NCBI GenBank assembly: GCA_037176885.1
Contig: JAWWNJ010000074.1
Span: forward strand, 124,001 to 188,000
Source of the DNA: Favolaschia claudopus
Lineage: Eukaryota; Basidiomycota; Agaricomycetes; Agaricales; Mycenaceae
Direction: 5' to 3'
DNA length: 64,000 nucleotides
The notes under the pieces were generated by a model. It did not search any database. It saw only the letters and a program-made list of their open reading frames with translations, and had not been told where the DNA came from. Below, piece after piece: positions 19,569 to 29,660 of this stretch; positions within the stretch are counted from its first letter, which is position 1; the number at the start of each line of letters is the position of its first letter. The translations under genes and the position numbers were made by a program.

Positions 19569-22500
19569 ATGAAGAAAAATCGCTGCGGCGGTCAGAAAAA
19601 GAAGAAAAGGAAGGAGAGAGAACGGAGGGAGAAAGAGGATGAGGACAGGGATGCATCTGTAAGCACCAACAACCAACTCCCTCCTCCTTCTTCACTCTCC
19701 GCCCCTCTGCTACCACCCACTACCCCCCGTCCCATGCTGCCAACTCGTCGTCCACCCGTTACGATGATGACCGTTGACACGGACGACTCGGACGACGACT
19801 ACGAGCCGAGACCGCAAAAAGTAACTTGAGGGTGGTTACTTGTACTTTGATGGCCGGTTATTTTGGCTGGGCGTACGTTGCGTTACTTTACTTTACTTTG
19901 ATGTACTTTTCCCACGCTTGGCGAAACTTACTTGTACTTGCAGGCTTAAAATACAATTGTCAAAACAGATGTTCTGACCCGTTTTAGTAGTACTGGACGT
20001 CGTATTTGCGTGATTTTAGTTCTCCTTGAGTCTTAATCCTCCTAGCTTTCGCCCGAAATGACACTTTTGCCTTTATGATTTACTGCACTACTCAAGCACT
20101 ACTTAGTACTTTTTCAACTCGAGAAGATGAATCATCTGGGGGCTTTTGGGTTCAATATTATGCTCCTATTAGGATAGAAGCTTCTCTTGGCACCGCTGCG
20201 GAACTCGCAGAAGTTCAGTTGCCGATTTATCTTATAGGTATGTCACGGTTGAAACGCAAATAATCTCCTCGCCACCGACAATCTAGGTCAGCGAGGGGGA
20301 AGAAATAGACCTCCTACGGTCGTTTCTTCTTGCTCAGTCTACACTACTTGACCGTGCGTTCCTTACTTTACTTCTACCTTACTGTACTTCACTTCAATGT
20401 AGTACGTTATTGTTCCGTACCTCACTGTACAATTCTTTCCTTGTCCTTTATTCTGTGTAACTGAACGGACTACCTAGGCCTGCTCACTTGAGCCCTTGTA
20501 CCTACTCTTATGATTAGTTCATGTTGACTTGAGTATACGACGAACTAAACTTTTACTTACTTGAAGTACTTTACATAACTTCCCTCCCTTTACTTTACTG
20601 TTTTGTACGCGGAACATTACAGTACTGTCAGTACGCAGCAAGTACTTTAGTACCTTTGATTCAATTGATTGCTTTACAGTGCTTACTTTACCTTACTCGG
20701 CTGGTGAAGCTGTTGCACTATACTTTACTCGGCTTACTTTGCTTGACTGAAATTTCGTTACTCAACTCAAGCACAAGACAAGGTGTTTATGTGCCGGCAA
20801 ATGGAATGACGGCTCCTGTTGGAGCATGCACCGGGCATCGGAATGTATGGGCCTGGAATTTGGGCAAGCATATGCAGGATGTGCAGGTGTCTCGAGGATA
20901 CAGCAGTTTGTTCTCGGATACTTCAACCTCAGCTTAACGTACTTACTTGTACTGGAAGTTACTTGAACGTACTTTACTTTGAGTTACTGTACCTTATACC
21001 TAGTTTACTTACTTGAAATACCACACAGCTGGCCGTTCGTGACTACTTTACTTTTCCTACCCAGTCATACCACTTCGCGTCCTTAAACTCAACTATACTT
21101 CTACTTGACTTGACTTCCCCGTGCTTTGGATTACTTGTCTTACTTGCTGCTTTAAATACTGTGCTATACTGTACTCTACTACTCGGTTTACTTTCCTTGT
21201 ACTTATTACTTTACTTTGCTTGGCGGTATCTTACTTGGTTCCAGCCGACCTGCTACAGCTTCGGGGACAGTCAAGTTCCCTGCATTGTTGGCTTGCTTCG
21301 GTTCACTTTAGTACTTGACAGTACTTCAAGGTACTTACCAGCATTTAAAGTTACTTGGCTGGGCTTTAAGCTACTTTACTGTACTTGACAATACTTTGCC
21401 GTATCAAATTGAACTTGCTTCTTGTGACTTGCATCGGACCCTCGGGATAGCTTCGGGGAGCTGTGCCGGAGCCCGGCATATACCAATCCTGCGGGTGCCG
21501 AAGTTTCGGGAGTCAGCGGCAGATCGAAATCCGCGGCATGTTGAATGCAACCACTGAAAGAAACTGACCAGTCCAAAGGAATGCTGCGACTTGATGTGCC
21601 TTTTACTTCTGGAGAGCAGTCTACAACTATAACTCAACCGTTCCGACTGATAACTTTTCTACTAAAACAATCAACGCTCGTGGACAGTTACTTAGCAATT
21701 CACTTGAGTAGTTTACTTTGATTCTACTATACTGTATCTTACTTTACTTTTACCGTACTTCACCCTTGCTTGTATTGTGATTCACTCATTGTGAGCCAAA
21801 ATCGGGCTCACCACGGAGGTCTACGTGAGCCGTTCACACAAAGCAGAAGAATGAGTGACGATCGAGTATGGCTAGGCTTAGACTCAGCCCAGAACGTCCC
21901 CTTCAGGGTTCTTCAAGTAATAACTTACCCACCCAATTTGTCCTACTAAAGTAAATGGTTGTTCAATTCATTTATACGGGCGCAATTTCAAGTTAACCAG
22001 TCATTCAACTAGAGCATCCTGTCTCCTCACTGTTGTTGTTAAGTATTCCAACACGTATCGCATGATTCATGGCCCGATCGTTAAATCGGGAGTACTCACA
22101 GGTAAGAAGACAGTTGCCTGAAGGAGCCACAATTGCTCTCGGTGAAGAAATCTCGCCTCTGGACTCGGAACAGTCAATTCTGACCCAAATCTATCGAAAA
22201 ATCGGTTTCAGGGCCAAAGTTAGATTGCTTGATGTATTCTGTTGCTTGGTATGAATTCATAGTTCAGTTCTGGAGTTGATACGAAGTCAGATTTTGGCTT
22301 CGCCGAAGATGGGATGACAGCATAGTCGAGAATATCAATTTACACCGAAATATCAACTCAATTTCGGCGTCGAAGTGAGCAATTTGCTTATAGCTTACCT
22401 TGTTCAACTCCCTATATGCCTAATTTGCCGAAAATCTCAACATAATAGATAAATGAATGATTTTTGGTCGAATCCCGATGAATGATTATTGACGCGATAA

Positions 22501-23643
22501 GCGGTTTTTATCAACACAATGCCCACAAGTGCGCAGAATCATCGGAAGAGGGTAGTATGACCTCAGATAGCCTCCAGGACAGTCTCCTAAGGATTCCTAG
22601 TGGATTTGAAGGCAAAAGTAAAGGGAAAGTAAAGAAAAGTAAGATTAGTCGACGCCGCCAGCCAAAGTAAGATCAGCAAAAGTTACTTTTGCCATCAAAA
22701 ACTTGTACTTTTACGTGAAAAGCTTGCTTTCTCAGCCAAAAGTAACGCAACGTACATTTTGGCAGGTAAAGTAAGTTTTGACAAGTAACTTTAGTAACCG
22801 TCCTACGAGCCGTATGCGACCTTTGCGCCTCCAACACAGTGGCCAGCACATATCCAGGAATTTGTCTACGGTCCTCGCTCCCCTGCTGAGATACTCGCGG
22901 ATGCCATTCCTCCCGCTCCCGCTCCCGTAGATCCCAGTCCCATGGTCACCCTTGTCGATGCGTGTTTAGAGGGGCCTCCACCCCAGCCGCTTCCTATTCC
23001 ACCTAGGGCGGTTACCTCCGTTATGCGGGACTGGTCTGCTCTACGCGTTGAGTGCGTGAATCCTTGGCGTACGATTCGGAGGCGGAAACAGCGGCTTCGG
23101 CCTCGCTATGCGGGCACTTGTCCTCGGGCCCCACGAGTCGTTACTCCGGCCGCAGTCTCCACATTGTCGCCGCCAAAACCAGTGCCGGTGATGAGTTTGT
23201 TGGAAGGTCGCTCTCAGCCTCTACCCCTTCAGCCTACACAAGTCTTTGCCCTTGTGCCCCTTCACCCGGATGACCCCATTCATCCTGACGATGTCCCAAC
23301 AAACGACCTCCCCCTTCCCCTTGCCTGCCCTTGTCCAGATGACCATCTTGCTGGGCCTCGACTTCTCTCCGCCGATACACCATTTGGATGGGTAGGATCT
23401 TCCCTGGCATTGGCATGCGCTTGGGAACTTCCCGAACCTGACAAGGTGCTTGATGCTCTAGCCTTCCTTGCATGGGGTTCATCGGAGGATGTTCGCCGTG
23501 ATTGTTTGGCTGACCTTCCACATGACTTGTTCATCTTCCTTGGTGTATTGTCGATGGTTAGTGTTTTGGAGTGCGACTTTGGGCAGTTTCTTGTGCCTGC
23601 TGGGTCTTCCTTCATCAAGCATTGGGTTGATGGTTTGGGATGA
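19569..23643 (+). pseudogene. Gag-like ORF of the small LTR element, interrupted
   Basis: The ORF opens at 19569 with a Lys/Arg/Glu-rich leader, then Pro-rich and Asp-rich stretches (DTDDSDDDYEP). It is cut at 19808 by a 2,994-bp insertion and resumes in the same frame at 22813 with YATFAPPTQWPAHIQEF. The C-terminal portion is Pro-rich with an acidic/hydrophobic domain and stops at 23643. No protease, RT or integrase is present. That both sides fit the same frame once the insertion and one 10-bp repeat are removed shows that this was an intact coding region. Confidence 0.7.
19809..22802. mobile_element. ACTT-rich 3.0-kb DNA element with 10-bp TSD
   Basis: It is flanked by CTACGAGCCG at 19799-19808 and 22803-22812. 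The ends are imperfect inverted repeats: AGACCGCAAAAAGTAACTTG on the left and the complement of GACGGTTACTAAAGTTACTT on the right. A better-conserved CGTACGTTGCGTTACTTT pair lies inside. Most of the interior is degenerate tandem TTTACTT/ACTTGACTT, with no transposase. A 9-11 bp duplication fits Mutator-like elements. A related left end starts at 29645. Confidence 0.8.
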
Positions 23644-23862
23644 GGGCGCGAGGCCGCGCCCGCGTGCCTCGCTTCGCTCGGACGCTTCTTGGTGGGGGGT
23701 GCCTGTGGGGTAGCTAGCAGCATAGTTGTTTGGTAGTGTAGATTACAGATGTCGTAGCTTAGTCAGCTTCTACATTGGGTTTTCCTGCCTTCACCCATCC
23801 GCTGCGAGCCCCGTTGGCTCATCTCCAGTCTAGTACCTCCCCGGGAGGTCTCCAACGTACCA

Positions 23863-25434
23863 GTGGAATGTGTGCGAACGCAACGAGCGCAGCACCAGCG
23901 TCAACGACAACGAGCAGCTCCAGCTGCACCATCTGAACACTCACCCAAACGCGTCCTTCCTTCATCAATTACCCCTCCTCCTCCTTCCACATATCGCCTG
24001 CGCGTCCCTATCCCCAACACCCCCTCGCGCACACTCGTCCCCCCGTGCGAGCATCTCACTTCCCCTTCTGCCTCGCCTCTCCGTCAACGCACCACCTTGT
24101 CCTTTGTCTCGCCTTCCTTGTCATCTCCGACCCTTCCTGCTCGTTCTCCTGCTCGTCCTCTCCTCCTGTTCCCCTCCTTCCCTCACCCCTCGCTCTCCGC
24201 GTTGTCTACCTTCCTCCTCATCCCCTTCTCGACAAGTTCCACCCACCCCTCCTTTACCCACAGCTACTTCTGCATGTAGCTCTTCTCGCCGCCTATTCCT
24301 CACCATTTCCCTCGCCCATTCCTCAACATCTACGCCGCCCTTGCCTCCCCCGCAGCACAGCAAAAGAAAGAGAGGAATACGGAATCTCACCTAATAGCCT
24401 TGAACAGATTCAGCGCGGCATCGATTTGCACAATTAATTTTTTTAAGTGTGTCGAGGGCGTGATTAGCGAGTTGCCAGCGTACAGAAGGGAGACGAGAAG
24501 AGGAGAGAGGGGCGCATGCGGAGGCACGAGGAAAGGGAAGGAGAAGACGGAGAGGGAAGTAGGGGAGGGGGAGGGAGGGAGGTCAATGGGGACGCGAAGA
24601 GGACGGGGTTGTCGGGTCGAAGGGGTCCCAGCGTCGCTGAGTAGATCCGAAGTGGTGAGGATGAATGGGGTAGCGTTGATGTTGTGCGTGTCGAGTGGCC
24701 CAAAGCCGGGCTGAAGGGTTGGCGCCAGAGGGTGTGTGCAAGAGAAGCCGTGGGTGTGATGCCGAGATGTACCCGCACGCTGGCAGGGAACGCGCGACGA
24801 TCAACAAGGGCGGGGGCCAGGGGACGATGGGTGTGTCCTTCGAAGCAGAAGATAAGCTGAAATTTACAAGGGGAATCAGCAGAAAATATGAAGAAAAGAG
24901 GTACATGTAAGACACGTACCTAATTTGCAACGCACTACTACCTCGGCATTGTACATCCGGAATCCCCCTAAGAAATGAGCCTAAACGAAGCCTCGAGGGT
25001 CGCAAACGAGTTGCTTGATGTTGCGGATGGGTTGTGGAACTTTCGAGGTCAGACGAGCAGGCGGAGGAGAGGAAGAACTTCAAGAACTACGGCCCGAATG
25101 AAGCAGCGTAAGCACGCTGACCCGAAATCAGTGCTTCTTGAAATTCATTGGCTGGGGCTCATGTCTTTTCGGGCAGTCTGCACCTTCGAGATAGTCTTGA
25201 TTTCTGGGATCCGCCGGCCAACAGAATAACTTGATATTTTTTTGCGTCGATTTTCTAGAGCTTCCGTGAGGCAAAATTTGGCAAGTAAAATTCACGGAGC
25301 ACACTTAAAATATGTACAGTAGTGTCCCTCTTTTTTCCCCTTTCTCCCCTCTCTTTCAACTTGATAAACTTGATATTTTTCATGCCGACAACAGACATAA
25401 GCCATGAGCCTTCAGCTCAGCACACTGCTGCTTA
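23863..25434. other. Ser/Pro-rich low-complexity region, no gene called
   Basis: Between the LTR element and the mariner element both strands hold open frames because the DNA is pyrimidine-rich (TCC/CCT) on one strand at 23940-24370 and purine-rich at 24480-24640. The amino-acid content (Ser, Pro, Arg, Leu only) follows from base bias. A minus-strand frame around 24464-24860 is slightly less biased, but I recognise nothing in it. No repeats define an element here. Confidence 0.4.
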
Positions 25435-25437
25435 CAG

Positions 25438-26545
25438 CTATTTTGGAAACGATAGACAGTTTCGATTTTTTAGCTGAGTTCGGGCCGAGCCGCCGAGACG
25501 AGGTCGTAACTACATAGTGCCAAATTTAGAATAACCTTTTCTGCTAATACCTCGTGGTGCGCTTCTTTCCATTTCCTGGCTCGCCATAAATAGGGACTTT
25601 GACTGTGATGAAGGTAGTGCGGTCTGGAAGTTTATTAGTAGCCTGCAGAATGCGCAAATAGCTGTAACACACCTGCAGTTTGACTGGGAGCTGTAGTGGA
25701 TGGCAACTGAGATTGGCGGGCTTCGACACTGTGAGGAGGGAACGGAGGAAGCCGGTATTGATGATAAGACGGATCTTCATCGCTAGAATCGTCGTCGTCG
25801 CCCCCAGGCTGCTCGTAGTCGCGGGTGTGGTCAAACATGCCATTGTCGAGGGAGGCCTGTAATTGGGCCACTGCGAGCTGTCGTCCGGTGAGAGCAGGGG
25901 GAGGGCCGACGCCAAGAAGATATGGTGCAATAGTGTTTTGCATGGTGTCAACACCGGTCGAAAAGTAGAATAGGTGGGCGCCTTGGACTCGCTATTTTGG
26001 AAACGATAGACAGTTTCGATTTTTTAGCTGAGTTCGGGCCGAGCCGCCGAGACGAGGTCGTAACTACATAGTGCCAAATTTAGAATAACCTTTTCTGCTA
26101 ATACCTCGTGGTGCGCTTCTTTCCATTTCCTGGCTCGCCATAAATAGGGACTTTGACTGTGATGAAGGTAGTGCGGTCTGGAAGTTTATTAGTAGCCTGC
26201 AGAATGCGCAAATAGCTGTAACACACCTGCAGTTTGACTGGGAGCTGTAGTGGATGGCAACTGAGATTGGCGGGCTTCGACACTGTGAGGAGGGAACGGA
26301 GGAAGCCGGTATTGATGATAAGACGGATCTTCATCGCTAGAATCGTCGTCGTCGCCCCCAGGCTGCTCGTAGTCGCGGGTGTGGTCAAACATGCCATTGT
26401 CGAGGGAGGCCTGTAATTGGGCCACTGCGAGCTGTCGTCCGGTGAGAGCAGGGGGAGGGCCGACGCCAAGAAGATATGGTGCAATAGTGTTTTGCATGGT
26501 GTCAACACCGGTCGAAAAGTAGAATAGGTGGGCGCCTTGGACTCG
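25438..26545. repeat. 554-bp perfect tandem duplication
   Basis: Units 25438-25991 and 25992-26545 appear identical and share identical translations in three frames. The unit begins CTATTTTGG, three bases inside the left terminal inverted repeat of the mariner element, and ends GGACTCG inside gene X. Only one G of microhomology is seen at the junction. It could be an aborted transposition or repair product, or an assembly artefact. Confidence 0.9.
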
Positions 26546-26580
26546 TTGAGCGAGGATATATAGCGCAGCGTATGCTCCAC
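26098..26580 (-). pseudogene. Gene X, unknown acidic protein (duplicated)
   Basis: I do not recognise it. Coherent coding sequence is split over two frames. VEHTLRYISSLNESKAPTYS and the C-terminal DRTTFITVKVPIYGEPGNGK are in one frame. The middle, MQNTIAPYLLGVGPPPALTG, RQLAVAQLQASLDNGMFD and GGDDDDSSDEDPSYHQY, is in another. Two indels or an unresolved intron must join them. The 3' part is present again in the upstream tandem unit (25544-25954). The 5' end overlaps gene D head-to-head, and no convincing start codon is seen for either gene. X may therefore have been truncated when the two were brought together. Confidence 0.4.
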
Positions 26581-26646
26581 ATGATCGTCAGCCTGCTCGT
26601 CATGACTGTAAGTCTCCAGTGACGCTGTAACCGTACTAGATGGTCG

Positions 26647-27744
26647 TTGTCGAGGGTCACCACAACCCTCGTCCTCCCCTCTGACATTCCTGCCGGCGAC
26701 TTTCTATCACGCATCACAGCTCAGATGAATGTCGACCCCACATCTGCGACGTTGGGGTGGAAAGAGTCTCAGGAGCGTCGCAAGGATCCATATCACCGTC
26801 TGTCGTCCGAGGACGATGTTCGCGACGCCTTCCAGCAGCTTCTCAAGCTCCAGAAAAGCACACGTCGTCAGAAAGAGGTGATAATGGAAGTGGTTAACCT
26901 GGTAAGTCATCCGTTATCTATGGGTTCTTCGGTGTTGAGCACACTGTCTTTTGACTCTTTTCAGGAGGTGCAGCCTGATGGAAAGACGACAAAACAGGCC
27001 GAAAAACCCCCCGAGACCGCTGTTACCGCCACCGAGGTACAGCAGATTCAAAACCATCTCAAGTGCGCGGAACATCCTGGCAAAAATCGGTGGTGCTACG
27101 TGATGGGCCCGAAATCTAAGTACCCCGGCAAGCACGTCGAGATTGGAATAGATGTTATTAATTTGTGGGCTCGGTACATGGTGCGTGACGTGGAATTCCT
27201 GTTTCTCTTTTACACTGCTGACTTCTGTCTTCAGCACGATGGCACCGCAGATCTGGAACATCCTCCCAAAGTCCTCAAGCTTGACGAGCTTGCAGAGCGT
27301 GGCCGTGCTCGCGAGGAGCGCGCTCGTAACCGCGGGCAAAATACCATGCCCCCCATCCACCTCCATCTTGGCAACTCCGAGTCCGGTGATACCATCCTTC
27401 GCGATGGCAATGGCGTCAAACGTCGACGTGAGGACGAGTCATCAGATGAATCTGATGAAGATGAGGACGTCCTCCTTGTCTCCGACGTGCTGCGTGCTCT
27501 GGATGAAAAGTACCCAGCTCTCAACTACTTCCAATATGCTGACAGCCTTGGGGAACAAGGCATTGTCTACGCCAACAGCATCACCGACTTCGATACCAAG
27601 TTCTACAAAACCGACGTTGGGATGGCAGCCGGTGCCGTGGGTAACTTTGTGCGCAAGGCAAGTAAGATGGTCGCCGCCGCTAAGAAACGCAAGGGGAAGA
27701 AGCGGGCGAGGGTTGTGGGGGATGAAAGCGACAAGGAGAACTGA
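26647..27744 (+). CDS. Gene D, conserved fungal protein of unknown function
   Basis: Three exons (26647-26901, 26965-27180, 27235-27744) with 63- and 54-nt GT-AG introns keep the frame. The N-terminal part (LVLPSDIPAGDFLSRI, MNVDPTSATLGWKESQ) is followed by a Cys/His-containing block (LKCAEHPGKNRWCYVMG...HVEIGIDVINLWARYM). Next come a charged linker with RRREDESSDESDEDED, a SAM-like helical C-terminal block (VLRALDEKYPALNYFQYADS...VGMAAGAVGNFVRKASK) and a basic nuclear-localisation-like tail. I recall this architecture as widespread and lineage-expanded in Agaricomycetes, with no known role. There is no in-frame ATG before the first conserved residues; an ATG at 26640 is out of frame. It lies within the mariner ends and so is probably cargo. 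Confidence 0.6.
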   Translation: MSRVTTTLVLPSDIPAGDFLSRITAQMNVDPTSATLGWKESQERRKDPYHRLSSEDDVRDAFQQLLKLQKSTRRQKEVIMEVVNLVSHPLSMGSSVLSTLSFDSFQEVQPDGKTTKQAEKPPETAVTATEVQQIQNHLKCAEHPGKNRWCYVMGPKSKYPGKHVEIGIDVINLWARYMVRDVEFLFLFYTADFCLQHDGTADLEHPPKVLKLDELAERGRAREERARNRGQNTMPPIHLHLGNSESGDTILRDGNGVKRRREDESSDESDEDEDVLLVSDVLRALDEKYPALNYFQYADSLGEQGIVYANSITDFDTKFYKTDVGMAAGAVGNFVRKASKMVAAAKKRKGKKRARVVGDESDKEN

Positions 27745-27883
27745 TTTATTTCGCGCTGTGTATGTTATCGCCTCTGCTGAAAATACTGTATCGCTACTAG
27801 CTTTCTGTATATTTGTATAGTCATATTGTTTATATAATTTCTTGGTGTCCTACTTGTGTATTGACAACTACTGATACAACAAC

Positions 27884-29221
27884 CTATACAACGTATTCGC
27901 AATCCCTAAACCATCCTTCAATGTTCTCTGGGGTCATTGTCTCATGAGCCGCTTCCCACAAAGTTGCAATGGGGTCGCAACCATCACGCCCTTCCATCGA
28001 GCTGAGAACATCGTCCCGGTTGCGTCGGATCCAGTATTTCATGCATGAAAACCCTTCTTCGCATGGATTGAAGTCGGGAGAATATGGTGACAGATAAATC
28101 AGTCGGCGCCCGCTGTAAATCAAATTCAGTGAGTTGGCAATCAATAGGATATATGTATGCTACGCACCGTCCCTCGACCATCTCACGAATCCCATCAAAG
28201 TGATGAACACTTGCGTTGTCCATGACGAGAACGGAGTTGTCCTGCGGAAAGGGATTCATGCGGTCAAGGAGAATATCGAGATAGTTGCGGAACTCTACGG
28301 CGGTCCAGGATCGAGTCAACACATCGAAGTGAAGTATGCCATCGAGGCAAATTGCCGGAAGAACAGAATAACTATACATATCAGCAGGCACGTAGCGCTG
28401 GCAAGAGCAGAAACACATACCGGATGCCTCGGACAAAAAAATCATGCCGCCGTGCTCGCATTCCAATGGGCGCCCACATTGAAACCCAAGCCGTTTGTTT
28501 TCCTCAGCTTCGAGTGCAGTTCGAGATATCTAAGGATATACTCATGTCAGCGGCACGAAACTCCCAGCAATTTTACTTACATGAACCCGAACATAACCCA
28601 TTCGCAAGAGGGCGTCACGGATGGTGGTTTTAGCGACGTCGAGTCCCGTGGCTTCGTACAAACATTCCTGTAGCTCGAAAAGATAGATGTCGGGGGTTTT
28701 CGCAACAAGACCCTCAAGATACTTCTCAAAGGGTCAAATACGAAGGGTATTGAGAAGATTACAGACCGCGACATCAAAAGATGTAAGAATGCGGGGTCGT
28801 CCAAGCTGCAGAGGAATTCGGACGTGGTCCCCAGTGGTCCGCCACGTTCGGATGATGCGGTAAATGGTTCGCTCGCTGATGTCGGTAGCTGCAGCAATGT
28901 CTGGGACAGACATACTGTACTATTTCGACCATAGATTCACCGGGTGTGACATGTTATTGTTTAGATTCAACTTTCCGATGATTCAACTTTGATGAAATTC
29001 CCTTTTTGGGCGATTTTTCGCATTTTGCCGATCAATTTTGATGGGAAAATGGGCCAAAATTGCCTTGTGACGTGTTACGAAAATTAAATAGCTTCAATTC
29101 AAAGGTCGATGTGACGCGTTACTTGAATCTACGGTCGAAATAGTACAGTATGGGCCGACATTGTGGTGATGAGCTGTTTCTGCTCCTTAGGTATGTGACG
29201 GCGGTTTCCTCGTCGTATCAT
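27884..29221 (-). pseudogene. Tc1/mariner-type DDE transposase, copy 1
   Basis: On the minus strand: an N-terminal helix-turn-helix (AAATDISERTIYRIIRTW) and a second HTH region, then GMCFCSCQRYVPADMYSYSV, LPAICLDGILHFDVLTRSW, DNSVLVMDNASVHHFDGI (catalytic Asp), YLSPYSPDFNPCEEGFSCMK (catalytic Glu) and MTPENIEGWFRDC. Compared with copy 2, about 85 bp around 28470 are missing, which removes the segment with the first catalytic Asp (FLDEAAC in copy 2). The N terminus is split by the 234-bp MITE at 28915-29148. Short introns are present near 28120 and 28400-28560. Confidence 0.85.
28915..29148. mobile_element. TA-TSD MITE inside the mariner transposase
   Basis: Ends CTGTACTATTTCGACC and complement (about 25 bp), TA at 28913-28914 and 29149-29150. 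The paralogous site in copy 2 (ACATATGGGCC at about 40297) has no insertion and only one TA, which fixes the boundaries exactly. It is non-coding. Confidence 0.92.
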
Positions 29222-29406
29222 GGTGAGAGTGAGGAGAGTATACTGTATATTGGCGGGGAACGCTCGTCGTCATGATGGAGCTGAGTTGTAGCTAAAAATA
29301 ATTATATGACAGGTCTGCCGGGAGTTGCCGAACTCAGCTCGAAAATCGAAAATGTCTATCGTTTCCAAAATAGCTGTAATTTGAGCCATACAACACCAAT
29401 CAACCT

Positions 29407-29660
29407 ATGCCTTCCACATCCGCCGCTGTCACTTCTAATTCGGCACCATCTGGCACGGCATTTTATGCCAATACGCGTAAGTGTTCTCATTAAATAAACT
29501 GACTGTACCTATTGCTAAATTTAATCACAGCTAACATGGCGCCAATCTCTCAGCCAGAATTGGCTCAAGTCCATGAGCAGCTGAATTTCTTTGAAGAACA
29601 CGATGAATTCGCCGATATCGTGTCCGGCGATCGGCTAATCGATGAGACCGCAGAAAGTAA
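29407..29660 (+). pseudogene. Gene fragment of unknown function cut by an ACTT-rich element
   Basis: Exon 1 (29407-29476, MPSTSAAVTSNSAPSG) and exon 2 (from 29531, NMAPISQPELAQVHEQLNFF then DEFADIVSGDRLIDET) are joined by a 54-nt GTAAGT...CACAG intron in phase. The frame is lost where the AGACCGCAGAAAGTAA terminus of the ACTT-rich family begins at about 29645. The product is not recognised. It lies just outside the mariner right end and could be a broken host gene or another transposon gene. Confidence 0.35.

Larger units (their letters stand above)
19181..23854 (+). mobile_element. Small gag-only LTR retrotransposon, split by a DNA element
   Basis: LTRs at 19181-19332 and 23704-23854 differ by one C in a homopolymer. 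Both start TGTGGGG and end TCTCCA. ACGT flanks the element on each side (19177-19180 and 23855-23858). After the 5' LTR comes TTTGGTGACGAGAG, a plausible primer-binding region, and a G-rich tract precedes the 3' LTR. Without the inserted element at 19809-22802 and one TSD, the original was only about 1.67 kb and encoded a single gag-like protein. It is therefore non-autonomous and must borrow a polymerase. The near-identical LTRs imply a recent insertion. Confidence 0.85.
25435..29376. mobile_element. Cargo-bearing Tc1/mariner element
   Basis: Both ends read CAGCTATTTTGGAAACGATA inward, and the inverted repeats stay about 94% alike over 50 bp. TA duplications lie at 25433-25434 and 29377-29378. 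Inside are a gene of unknown function (X, -) in a tandemly duplicated segment, a second unknown gene (D, +), and a DDE transposase (-). A second copy of the transposase with the same right end lies at 39157-40515. A simple Tc1/mariner element is 1.3-2.4 kb with one gene, so 3.9 kb with two extra genes is unusual. The transposase is broken here, so this copy could move only with a partner in trans. Confidence 0.8.

Noticed and set aside
20656..21388. Leu/Tyr/Thr-rich ORFs resembling membrane proteins
   Set aside because: They arise from the degenerate TTTACTT/ACTTGACTT repeats of the 19809-22802 element. The apparent transmembrane character follows from the repeat.
23863..24437. Three overlapping Ser/Pro/Leu-rich ORFs
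   Set aside because: Base bias (TCC/CCT-rich strand) explains the open frames in all phases. No domain or splice structure was found.
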